The notes beneath the pieces were generated by a model. The model was not told the DNA's origin, did no database searches, and saw only the letters and a program-made list of their open reading frames with translations. A stretch of DNA of 64,000 nt from Escarpia spicata (taxonomy: Eukaryota > Annelida > Polychaeta > Sabellida > Siboglinidae), in NCBI GenBank assembly GCA_963995525.1, contig OZ023209.1:12278841-12342840 (forward strand), read 5' to 3'. Positions 1 through 12,500 of this stretch are shown here, piece after piece. Made by a program: the position numbers and the translations under genes. How positions within the stretch are numbered: position 1 is the first letter of the stretch; every line of letters begins with the position of its first letter.

Positions 1-240
1 TTAAAAAAAATTCACCTTAAGTCATCTAGTTCTGATTTACCTTTACTTCCTAGAATCAATAGTAATATTGTAACTAGGGAATTTTCTGTTGCTGCACCAA
101 CGCTTTGGCATAGGCTCCTTATTGTTTGATCAATTGAATATATTACACAATTCCACCATCTTTAAAAACATAGCCACCTTATTTCCCTGGTGCATCGATC
201 CATCTGTTGATGACTTTAATATGGTTTATCGATTCTAAGA
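1..240 (+). mobile_element. 3' end of a non-LTR retrotransposon (LINE) ORF2, cut by the window edge
   Basis: One frame reads EFSVAAPTLWHRLL at about 80-127, which matches the conserved FSVAAP-LWN-LP block at the C-terminus of many LINE reverse transcriptase ORFs. An in-frame stop follows and the copy is degenerate. It lies in the intron before the first exon. Confidence 0.55.
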
Positions 241-396
241 TTGACTAACATTATTGTACTGATGCGCCTCTGAACATGGTTTCCGAGGATTTAGGCACAA
301 AAGAAGTTCTCTTATCATTATTATTATCAGAAACAAGATTAACAAAATATTGAATTGAGGATGCACCTTTAACATATTTCCTTTCCCTGCTGCCAG

Positions 397-597
397 GAGT
401 TGCGTTGACCATCACATTGAAAGTCGGGGCCCTGAGCATTGTAGTGACGGCGCCGGAGTCGCTGCAGTGGAAGACCAGGGGACTTATGGGTATCTTCAAC
501 GGAGACAAAACTGACGATCTCACCGCTCCTGACGGCAAAGTGCTCGACTCAAACAACACGAATGAAGTCGAAATATTTGACCATTTTGGCGAACCCT
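397..597 (+). CDS. Exon: C-terminal part of VWD domain, copy 1
   Basis: The exon is 201 bases, enters in phase 1 after a pyrimidine-rich acceptor at 391-396, and leaves in phase 1 at a GTAAG donor. The reading frame contains [14 protein letters not shown] and PDGKVLDSN, the conserved VWD end motif (G-x-x-G-x-F-N-G-D-x-x-D-D-L). It closely parallels the exon at 60748-60954, which has the same phases and nearly the same length, so the two are duplicates. Earlier exons of this VWD domain, and the NIDO and AMOP that should precede it, are outside the window. Confidence 0.9.
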
Positions 598-3500
598 GTA
601 AGTTACCATAAAATTATTAATGTCTAGAAATGATTAAAGTAAATAAAGTGAATAAACTCAAAGAAATGATTTCGAGATTGTCCAATTATTTTGATTTGAT
701 GCATTTCTGTGCTTGGTTTCCAGTTACCTTATTATTATTAATATAATTTTTTGCCAGGGAGTAAAGTGTAAAGCACCAAGGACTGGACACCTCACTATAT
801 GGACCTACTTTAGCTAATTGCTGTTGTCAGTGTGTGATCAAAGTGTTGATTGTAGGGCGAATCACTTCGGCGGAGTCGGTCTTCCACTACACAGATGGCA
901 GCACCTACCAGACGTATGCCAGGGTTGACTTCCGTCCGTTGTTCCTCAGTGAACTCTTGGCCAACATGACCGCTGAAGAAAGGACAGCTGCTGAGGCGAA
1001 ATGTAGCGGCAACGCAGAGTGTCTCTTTGATTACGTTGTCACAGGTGAGTTGATTAAAACGTTTGCAAAATGTCATCTACAGTCAGTTAGTATTTGGAAA
1101 AAATAATCCTGTCGAAAGTAATGGAATAGGTCATTTTGTTTCTTGATCGATTATTTTGAACACTGGGGATTTCATTGGGTGAACCACTACATCTGTGTCA
1201 ATAGCTAGCAGATATTAACACAGTTTGGCTTGGGTGTTGATTAAACTAGTTGTAGATGTGGTGACGTTACTGAACTATCTTGCAACAACTTTTAAATAAA
1301 ATATAGTTTTGTTTTATCAGTGTTGTCATTTCTCATATGGAAGTCATGCTTGGCAGGTGAAAACTGCATTGCACTGTAAAATGAGTAGCGTCCAGAAAAC
1401 ATAAATGGTTAATTTTTTATCCACTTATTTTGTCCAGATTCATCTTACAAATGCTTCCATTTAAGGAAATGACGATATGGCAGATGCTGCTCTTTCAACA
1501 AATGCAAAGAATGTCGCAACAGCAAATAATCTTGGTATGTATATATGACATCTATAAGTAGTTTTATATAATAGCATACACACAGTAACATTGGCTATAG
1601 GGTGCATTTTGCAAATTGTTGGTACATAATTTGCACAAATTGAAAGTGACGTAACCTGATTGAGTGAAAGGGTTGCTGAAAGAACTGCAGCCGCCCAGAT
1701 CCACATGCCTCTGCTGTCATTCACTGCATTGGATCATTGGCCTCTCATCTACAAATTGGCAGTGTATTACAAAAAACATTGATGGTTATTAAAAGGTTTA
1801 TGTTGTTGCCATACGCCATGCCTTTCTATAGAGGGTTTTTATTCTACCTCAGAGAATTGTGTGGGGATCAACTTTCCAGATGGTGCCAATGTAAACATTT
1901 TAAAGTTCCAATACTGTAATGGTGATAATCAAAGCCTTGATTTGTTGCTCTGTGGGTGGTAAGGTAGTCAGACCTGCCTACCATTCCGGATTGTCCGGAA
2001 TCATTCCGGAAAGTCACCTAAAATTACGGTATTACGGTGAGGGATGAAAATATTAAGGACTGACTGACCATGTTGGGTAATCTCTCAAATTTAGGTTGCA
2101 CTATATTCAACAGGTGGCAGCATATGTATGCAGCATGTTGTGACATGGTTTTTCATTCGCTGAGTCTGATCGTAATGTAACCAATAGGAAACAGCGTTAT
2201 GAAAAATTCGCATTTCCACGATCAAACAAAACGAAGTCACGCGGCACGAAATGATGGCTGACAGCGAAACGACGCCACCGCCAACCCAAAAGAAATGTTT
2301 AATGCAAAAATGTAGTGAGTGTTGTACTTGTAGTGTTAGGCCAACTGACTGTACTAAGACTAAGGTAGTGTATTTATTGAGGAGTTTAGTGTATCATTTA
2401 CAGCCTATCATACAGTGACTACAGTCTAGGCGATGTCGATGACAGTGTAATGTAATGGGTTTGGTCCATCACTACCCCCCCCCCCCCCCGTCTATCATTT
2501 ATCATACTAGAATTTAGTAGGCTAGAGTGTAGGTGGTGTTGATGACAGTGTAACTAATGGTTTTGACCCAGTGTAATGTAATGGTTTTGGTCCATCGCTC
2601 CCCCCCCCCCCCGGTGACAATATCTCACATGGTCGTTCTGCATTACTGACAGGAAGCGTATATTCCTGAAAATCAGTGTAAATGGGAAGATGGATTACTG
2701 ACAGGAATTTTTTTTGTAACTTATATGCTGATATAACAGGTTCTATAACTATAGGATATGCATCATGTTAAAATTTATCTAGTTATTGTCATCATTTAGA
2801 AGAACTATTGTTCATGTACAAATATGTGCCCTCCATTGTTTCAGCAAATGGACGTCCATCTATTTCGGCTGTTGGTGTCTTTCAAGTGACCACTGGCCAG
2901 TTGAATGAACTAAGTGTCAATGTGAGTGACCCAGACGGTGACAATGTCACCCTGACTCTGGACACTCTGCTACCAGATGGCGCCATCTTTGATTCGGCCA
3001 CTAAAGTGTTGAAGTGGACTCCAGAGAACACTAGTCCAGTCAACATATCGTAAGATGGCCCAACTTTATATATTATGTGTTCAAATAAATAACAAAAATG
3101 GAAATATATGTATTCTATTTTTCATGGGACTTTCCACAAAACTACTCGTCAGAATATAAAAGAGTTAGCTGGTTGCCATGGTTACCATTACACAAATCGA
3201 TCAATACATCATATTTGACTTTCTTTTAATATAGACACAATGCACTGAACATTTGGTCGAGTTAAGACAAGTGATTTTTAAGATATGCCAGTTAATGTAA
3301 ATGTGACATTTCACAAGGAGTGATTTTGTCAGTGAAGGAATAATTTTGTAATGTGTGTTTACAGGTTTGTGTATTTAAAAAACTTTCTTAATGTGGTAGG
3401 ATTGCCTATGGTATGCTTGTTTAGATTTAAATGACATTAATAAATGTTTTGAAGATAAAGTAAAAAAATTGTCTCAGACAATGCCTAACACATTAAACAA

Positions 3501-6500
3501 TACTCCAGACAAAAAAAAATTGATTTTTTTATGTTGTTTAGTGATATTTAAATGTGTTTAAAGACAATTAAAAAATATGTCCAAAATCACCCTAAAATGG
3601 CATTTTATTTCATTTTGAGAAACTCCCCAAAAGAAAAATGTGTATGGTTGTAAGTACAAATATGTTATTGACATTCACACTGGTTTTTTTGGGTAAACAA
3701 ATGCATATTAAGTTTGATATAGCTTCATAAACATTTTGTTACAATGTTGAAAGACAGCAAAAATCCATACTGCATTTTTTGGCATGACTCCTTCACCAAA
3801 CATAAAACCATCCCGTGCAATTTTGGGTAAACACAAGTCGAGTTCATATACCAAGTTATGGCTTTATAAGTATTGTAGTTTTTATTAAAAGTTACATTAA
3901 GTAATAATTCCTGGTTGTTGCTGATAACACAAGTGTCACGAGATGCTTGTTTTTTGCTTAGAAATGTGATTTTTTTCACTGGCTTGTGGTTTATTTCAAC
4001 ACGATTTGACAGACACTTCTATTACTGAGATTTCCCCCAAGGTTTTCCCATCAAGTTGTCTAATGATATTGTGTTACGAAGGGCCATGTGTTGAACTTGT
4101 TGTGGTAGACAAGATTGATTGACACCTGCTGGCATCAGTCCCGTGTCATTGCAACTGACAGCGGAGTTCGGGCATTATTGGAAAATAAACAAAACTACCG
4201 GCAGTATTTGGTGGTTTGACAGTGATGCATTTAGGTAATTATAATACAACAGCAAAGTGCCACGAGAATAACCAGACTATATGATCTGCATTCATGGTGA
4301 ATGAATTTATGTTTGAACTGGGCTGACGCACATGTGATTGTCACTATGAAAACATCATCAGTTTCCAAGAATCTGACAAGGGACTTTCCACAGGCACACT
4401 AAAAATACTAGTTTTTAAAGGACTGATTGGTGACATGGTGATAGTGCCTTGGTTGTTTTAATAGTACACATGTTCATACTGACACCTACTAATGTTCTAT
4501 GAAGAAAAAATTTAAGGAATCAACTGACATGATACCCACCCCAGCTACCTTAAGTGTGGGATGTGTTTTAAACTTATTTAAGTTTGCGATGTGTGTGGTG
4601 GATAGGTTCAGTGCGGTGGATGAGAAGGGAGGCTACGCACCCAGTCTCCTGGTGACAGTCAAGATGTGCAACTGTTCAGGACATGGCACGTGTAACTTTG
4701 GCGTGCTACAGGAAGGAGAGTCCCTCACCGCCTCCTTCCAACTTGTCACATGCAACTGTGAAACAGGCTATGAAGGTATGTGCCAACATCTCTGGTTCTT
4801 CCTCTAGGAGTTGTGTCTGTTGCAGGTGTTGGTGATCATGGCCAAACATCTTGCTTGTGTGTGTTATGACATAGCTCTTTATGTACATTCAGCGGGTCCA
4901 GTGATACAGTGTGTGAGTGCATTATGTTTGAGGCGAGCAACCGTTCTCGCTCCCTACCGCTCACGCCTATCGGTCATCTAAGGAACGATTTATCGCTCGC
5001 GCTAATTGCCATTATCGCTCGCTTCACCAGACTTGCTACATATGGTGCCCTCTAGCAGCAAAATATACACCCATTTGTTTGAAAGGAAGTCTGTTCTTGT
5101 CACGTAAATTAGCGTTGGCGTGCAGTTGCTGACTTTTCCAGACCCATGACTTGGAGTTTGCTTATTTTGCTCAACGGGATTCTTGTCGGCCGGCTGTAGT
5201 TTGACAGTCATAGATCTTTAATCAGCTGCAGTTTTCTGCACCGGATAACTGTGAAATCGAAACTGTGTCACACGATCTCTGCTGAGGTCGTGTGTGCGGC
5301 GGTAGCAAAACAATTAAATCATCAGCGTTGTTACACTGCTGTCATTTTCTGTAGTTCATCATCGCTAGTACTTCCTCTCTCAAATGTTTTATCAGGATGC
5401 AACTTTTCAATCAGTGCCAACGCCTGATGTGCAGAATTGATCCGATCAAATTAATCTTGAGTAATGGATACCACTATGGCATGGCTAGCCTCGATTGCGT
5501 TTTGGCATGACTGGGCAGTGGCGTCACCTGACGGACAAACAGGAATGCCACCTAGCAGATAAAAATATAACTAATACATTTTGTGGACTTGTGTTATTGG
5601 TGACAAGGCTGTGACATATATTAAAGTCTGTCCTTGTGACATGATTGTAAAAAATTATTAATTGCAACTGTCACTTGCGATGTTCCAGTAATGACGAGTG
5701 TAAACATTTTCTTATTATTTGTTGCCCTTGGCATTGGAACATGATAATAATAATAATAAAATAACTACTTTAGCACGAATATCCTCAGAAAATCTGAGCT
5801 CAGTGATGCAACAAATCCAAAGGATTAAGCATTCTCATTGTCATGTACAGAGCAAAAGTCATGAACAGATGGATGGAATTGCTAAGAGGCTAAGGAGGAC
5901 ATGAAGTATTAAAAAGATGGGTTTTTAGATGACAGCGAAATGAAACCACATTTCTTGCTGACAGGGAGTGAATTTCACAAGGTTGGTGCAACAGCCATGA
6001 AGGTCGAGTTCCACCATTGGTCTTATCTGTGGGAACAAAAAGTAGATTAGAATGATGTATAAATGTAAATTCATCTTTTTATTTATCGTTTCTACATTGT
6101 GTGTGTCTTCCACCAGGTGGCTTCTGTCAGAGCGAGACTGACGGCTGCGCTGACCGGCCGTGTTCTGTCGGAACCAACTGTACTGACCTGTCTCCGGCCG
6201 AACAGGTCCAGTTCTCCCGGGCCTACAACTGCAGTGAATGTCCAGCCGGCTACAAGAAAGATGACAGCATCTGTGTGGGTCAGTGGAAACACGTCAGTCA
6301 CAATACAGTTACTGCATAACTAGTTAATTACAAATGATTTAGTAAATGCCCAAGATGGTTACTGACTTTGGCTGCATACCGCTAGGATCAATTCACGTGG
6401 GACAATGTTCATGTTTGAGTGTGGTAAAAGTTGGTCTGTTTTTGTAAATGTTTATAGTTTATTCACCAGAACAGTGTTAACAAGTAATTACAGTTGTGTT

Positions 6501-9500
6501 ACAAAGCATTACAAGATGTTAATTCATTATTTTTATGACTGATATCAATAAATGTCTGTAATTATGAATTATGACTGAACTCAGGTGATGTCTCATTGTT
6601 TTGACAGATATCAATGAGTGTGTTGGTAAACATGACTGCTCTCAGATCTGCATTAACAAGGTTCCTCTCTACGAATGTGGCTGCTACGATGGATATTCCC
6701 TGGACGGTCAAACTAACTGCACAGGTTAGTAGCAAGAAAGCTACACAATCTGATCTTTTTGCCATAAAGCTAAATTCTGTAGTGTAAACTGTATAATTTT
6801 AAACCCCTTGACTGACAACAGTTGGGAAGTGACTGCTACCGGTAAATCATTATTGGCTGCATGCAATTCCATAATTGATAACTGCAGAAAATAAATGATC
6901 ATGGGAACAAGTTTGAAATCACAGTACTGTAATAGTGGTAACAATTGCCCTTGTTCTGTACTCAGTCGGTGGTGTAAGCTGTGTGTTGTGTTGTGTTTAG
7001 ACATATAGGAGTGTGTAATGTGTTGTGTTTAGACGTAGATGAGTGTGTAATGTGTTGTGTTTAGACAGATGAGTGTGTAATGTGTTGTGTTTAGACGTAG
7101 ATGAGTGTGTAATGTGTTATGTTTAGACATATATGAGTGTGTAATGTGTTGTGTTTAGACATAGATGAGTGTGTAATTTGTTGCGTTTAGGCATAGATGA
7201 GTGTGTAGTGTGTTGTGTGTAGACATGTATGAGTGTGTAATGTGTTGTGTCTAGACATATATGAATGTGTTGTATTGTATACACAGACAAGTGTGTAATG
7301 TGTTGTATACAGAGACAAGTGGGTAATGAGTTGTATGTAGACAGACACATGTGTAATATGTTGTATCCTTTTGTAGACATAGATGAGTATGTAATGTGAT
7401 AAGTGTGTAATATGTTGAGTGTATATATATATATGGGTGTGTAATGTGTTGTATGTAGACATATATGAGAGTGTAATGTGTTGTGTTTAGACGTAGATGA
7501 GTGTGTAATGTGTTGTGTTTAGACAGATGAGTGTGTAATGTGTTGTGTTTAGACGTAGATGAGTGTGTAATGTGTTATGTTTAGACATATATGAGTGTGT
7601 AATGTGTTGTGTTTAGACATAGATGAGTGTGTAATTTGTTGCGTTTAGGCATAGATGAGTGTGTAGTGTGTTGTGTGTAGACATGTATGAGTGTGTAATG
7701 TGTTGTGTCTAGACATATATGAATGTGTTGTATTGTATACACAGACAAGTGTGTAATGTGTTGTATACAGAGACAAGTGGGTAATGAGTTGTATGTAGAC
7801 AGACACATGTGTAATATGTTGTATCCTTTTGTAGACATAGATGAGTATGTAATGTGATAAGTGTGTAATATGTTGAGTGTATATATATATATGGGTGTGT
7901 AATGTGTTGTATGTAGACATAAATGAGTGTAATGTGATAAGTGTGTAATGTGTTGTATCCTGTGTATTGTTTTGTATCCTGTGTAGTGTGTTGTATCATG
8001 TGTAGTGTGTTCTATCATGTATAATGTGCTGTATCCTGTAATGTATTGTATCATGTGTAATGTGTTGTATCCTGTGTAACATGTTGTATCATGTGTAATG
8101 TGTTATATCATGTGTAATGTGTTGTATCATGTGTAATGTGTTGTATCATGTGTAACGTGTTGTATCCTGTGTAACGTGTTGTATCCTGTGTAACGTGTTG
8201 TATCCTGTGTAACGTCTTGTATCCTGTGTAATGTGTTGTAGCCTGTGTAATGTGTTGTATCCTGTGTAACGTGTTGTATCCTGTGTAATGTGTTGTATCC
8301 TGTGTAACGTGTTGTATCCTGTGTCACGTGTTGTATCCTGTATAACGTGTTGTATCCTGTGTAAAGTGTTGTATCCTGTGTAACGTGTTGTATCCTGTGT
8401 AACGTGTTGTATCCTGTGTAACGTGTTGTATCCTGTGTAATGTGTTGTATCCTGTGTAACGTGTTGTATCCTGTGTAATGTGTTGTATCCTGTGTAATGT
8501 GTTTTATCCTGTGTAATGTGTTGTATCCTGTGTAACGTGTTGTATCCTGTGTCACGTGTTGTATCCTGTGTCACGTGTTGTATCCTGTGTAATGTGTTGT
8601 ATCCTGTGTAATGTGTTGTATCCTGTGTAATGTGTTGTATCCTGTGTAATGTGTTGTATCCTGTATAACGTGTTGTATCCTGTGTAATGTGTTGTATCCT
8701 GTGTAATGTGTTGTATCATGTGTAATGTGTTGTATCCTGTGTAATGTGTGGTATCCTGTATAACGTGTTGTATCATGTGTAATGTGTTGTATCCTGTGTA
8801 ATGTGTTGTATCCTGTGTAATGTGTTGTATCCTGTGTAACGTGTTGTATCCTGTGTAATGTGTTGTATCATGTGTAATGTGTTGTATCCTGTGTAATGTG
8901 TTGTATCCTGTGTAACGTGTTGTATCCTGTGTAATGTGTTGTATCCTGTGTAACGTGTTGTATCCTGTGTAACGTGTTGTATCCTGTGTAATGTGTTGTA
9001 TCCTGTGTAATGTGTTGTATCCTGTGTAATGTGTTGTAGCCTGTGTAACGTGTTGTATCCTGTGTAATGTGTTGTATCATGTGTAATGTGTTGTATCCTG
9101 TGTAACGTGTTGTATCCTGTGTAACGTGTTGTATCCTGTGTAGACGTAAACGAGTGTGAGCAGCGGGTGGATGGTTGTGCCCATGTCTGTCACAACTCGC
9201 CCGGCTCCTTCAACTGTTCCTGCTTCGATGGCTACGAACTAAACCTTGCCGACAACAAGACATGTCTCGACAGTAAGCTTCTGCATTCTACTTTCATGAT
9301 TAACAGATGCTGTATGTCACTGCTTGCCTCCGTCAAGCTTTGCCTACCAAAATGAAAAGATTATAGGATTTTCATGATGAGTTTGGTTTTTGAAGATTTA
9401 GGCACAAAACAAGTTACCTTATTATTATTATTTCTGCAAATATGACACAATTTATGGGACATGACCTAGACAGCTGTCTTTTGGTTGTATGCAGAATAGG

Positions 9501-12500
9501 CTGGTGTGTTTAATACCTGGTTCACTGTGGCAGGTCACATGTGTGCATTTCAGTTTCTTATTCTTACCTAGTGAATTGAATATTTTGAGTCTGTTTAACA
9601 ATAATATTAGCTAGCAGCTTGCCTGATGACGTGTAGATGACAGGTAGATGACGTGTAGATGACGTTCGGAATGTAGAAATACCGTTAACAAATATTTGTG
9701 ACTCAAAAATAAGCCAAATTGCAATGCAATAAGCGTAAACCCATTTTCTGTGGTTCCTGGGAACAGCCATCTCAGTAGACGTGACTGCCAAGTGATGTAT
9801 GCTTCCGTGTATGAGCAACAGAACAACAGAACACTGTCAAGTCTGATTATTTAGGTGGACTTTTTCGATATTTTTTCGTCACTGATCTTTGATTCAAGTG
9901 TGACATTGGTAGCTTGGCATAGTGGTGTATGCTAATTAGGGCATGTGTGCTTAGTTGAAAGAACACGCTACTTTACATGTTGTGTCCCTACCTGTTGCAG
10001 CCTTGAACCTGTGTGAGAAGGCGGGTTTGAACTGTACAGAAGGGTGTCTAAATGCCACAGGCGGCATCATCAAGTGTTTCTGTCCCCTTGGCTACAGCGT
10101 CTCAAAGACTGACAACAGCACATGTGAAGGTAACTTAGACATTTGTGGGCAACTAAGTTAGATAGCAGATATCAATTATACACAGCATTAATGCACAAAT
10201 TAAGTATTCAAGGGGCCCCGTGCATACAAGAATCATTAGGCAGACCGGTGAATGGGGATAAGCAAGAGTCATCATTGGAGCAAGGGTTAGGGTGGGAATG
10301 CAATTTAAAATAAATAAGTCTTGAGTTTTGTTTTGAAAGGTAGCTATAGTTTCCTATGGTTTTATAGTGATAGGGAAATGCTTCCAGATTTTGGATGCAG
10401 CTACACAGAAAGCTCGTTTGCCGATGTTAAGCTTGGTTTTATGAACAAAAAGTTGTTGTGAATGTGTTCCTTGAGATATCTCAAAAACGTAGGAGACTGT
10501 AAAGGCAAAGCCGTACTGAATGTGACAGACATCAACGACTTACTGCACTGTTTCTCATACAGACACCAATGAGTGTGAAGACGCTGTCTTGAATGGTTGC
10601 GGTCAGCGCCACAACTGTTTCAACTTCAAGGGTTCATACAACTGTAGCTGTGATGTCGGATACATTCTCAACTCTGATGGGCGCACATGTCGACGTGAGT
10701 GTATTGATAGAAAGCATTCAAAGCTTATCGGAATATGGTATCATCATTGTAAGTGGGGTATATTCTTTTAAGCATGACACTAATTTCCTGGAAAATTCTA
10801 TTATATAAATATAAATTTTATAGAAAAGATTAGCAAAGATCTATGTTTGTCTTGTATTTGGATTTATTCAGGGTTACATATAACTTTCTTGTCGTGTTGC
10901 TAGGACTTAAGAGTTGGCTGAATTTGACACAGTCTGTAAGTTTCAGATCTTGTTTCATGTAGTTGCTTAACCTCACTGTGGAGTATTGTCACACTGTTGT
11001 GATTATATGCAATGTGGATGAAGTTGGTGATTATACACAACACGCAGTAACCAGCCTTCCCTTGAAGGTGTCTAGGGTTGCATGAAGAAGAAAGACAGTT
11101 TCTTTGACCCCATGTACATAATATCATTCTTCTTCTTGGTTGTGTACACATAATACGCATTGATAAACAGTGATAAACATAGATACACATATAATACATC
11201 ATACATATGCATATAAATAAGTTACCAATCACAAGTAAACAAATCATAATTGTTCCAAATGGGGTTGGTGACTCCTGTTAAGACAAAATCTCACTCTCAT
11301 AGGAGCCATTGGAGATGTGATTGTGAAAAAGAGGTGCTTAAAAACGTCAGTCCTGTAGTAGAGGATGTGACAGTGCAGGTTGTAGCCTCCTGTTGCCAGT
11401 GTAGGTGATCCTCACAAGCCTGGGGTGGTGGCTACGTAAACTACCCATGGCAGGTCTTCTAAGCATTGTATGGAAGTTAGCTGAATCAAAACCATGATTG
11501 ATTTCGCTGGTTGTGGCTGTACCACTGATGAGTACAGTGCAGACACACATCCAACCCGTGCTCCAGTATCAGGATAAATCCCTCGACTTCCGTGAATCCC
11601 AGTCAACCATTCTTCCAACTTCTGAGCAGTTTGTGTATTCAAATAACTACGTCTACTTCCCAAACATTCCATGAGCACCGTGCGGCTGAACTGAAGACCA
11701 TCGGGTGTAGAGAGATGAAGAGATATAGCTTTCTACACTTAATGTGACATGAATGATGAATCATCCTATGAATCACCTGCTCCAGAACCTGCCCTCGGGG
11801 AGCTCCTCAGTTCAGTATATGTAAGAACAGAAAGATATAAAAGAACATTTGTACATAATGCCAATTCCCTATTCAACAATCAATGAACCGATAATCTTGC
11901 CTTTCTCGAACCTTGCCTTTTCCGACCACTCGTTCATTCGTCACTTCCACCCCTCAAATTCCAACCATCCACCCATCACTTGTCCACCCACATCATCATT
12001 CTCTGAAATCTATGAGAGCATGTTGTACAATGAATTCTTCAATAGAAGCAATAAAGATTTTGCTATGTGTTATGTTGGTTATGAGTGTGACGTGTGTGTG
12101 TTGTGACAGCGTGTGCTGAAGGCTACTGGGGCGTAGAGTGCTCTCAGCTGTGCAACTGTAAGGATGTGACGACCCACTGCAATGTCACCTTTGGATGTGA
12201 CGAGTGTCTGTCAGGCTGGACAGGCGGCAACTGCGACAAGGACAAAGACGAGTGCTTAGAGGTAAGGTGTCATCTATTGGCTGCCAATAAATTGTAGGAT
12301 CACCTATGATTGGCTGTCAACTAATGGTGTACAGTTTGTAAGATCACCTGTGATTGGCCGTCAACTTATGGTGTACAGCTTGTAAGATCACCTATGATTG
12401 GCTGGCGACTTATGGTGTACAGTTTGTATGCTCAGCTCTGATCGTCTGTCAACTTATGGTGTACAGCTTGTAAGATCACCTATGATTGGCTGGCGACTTA

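Noticed and set aside
1984..2012. Cluster of TTCCGGA palindromes as a regulatory element
   Set aside because: Short, inside an intron, no promoter context and no second copy; could be chance.
7581..9080. Several long minus-strand open frames (up to 157 residues) rich in His, Thr and Tyr
   Set aside because: They are readings of the 32-bp and 19-bp satellites; frame and length follow from the unit, with no domain or start context.
11412..11678. 88-residue minus-strand frame as a possible gene
   Set aside because: No family recognised, no splice context, within an intron of the + strand gene; possibly a decayed mobile element but unsupported.
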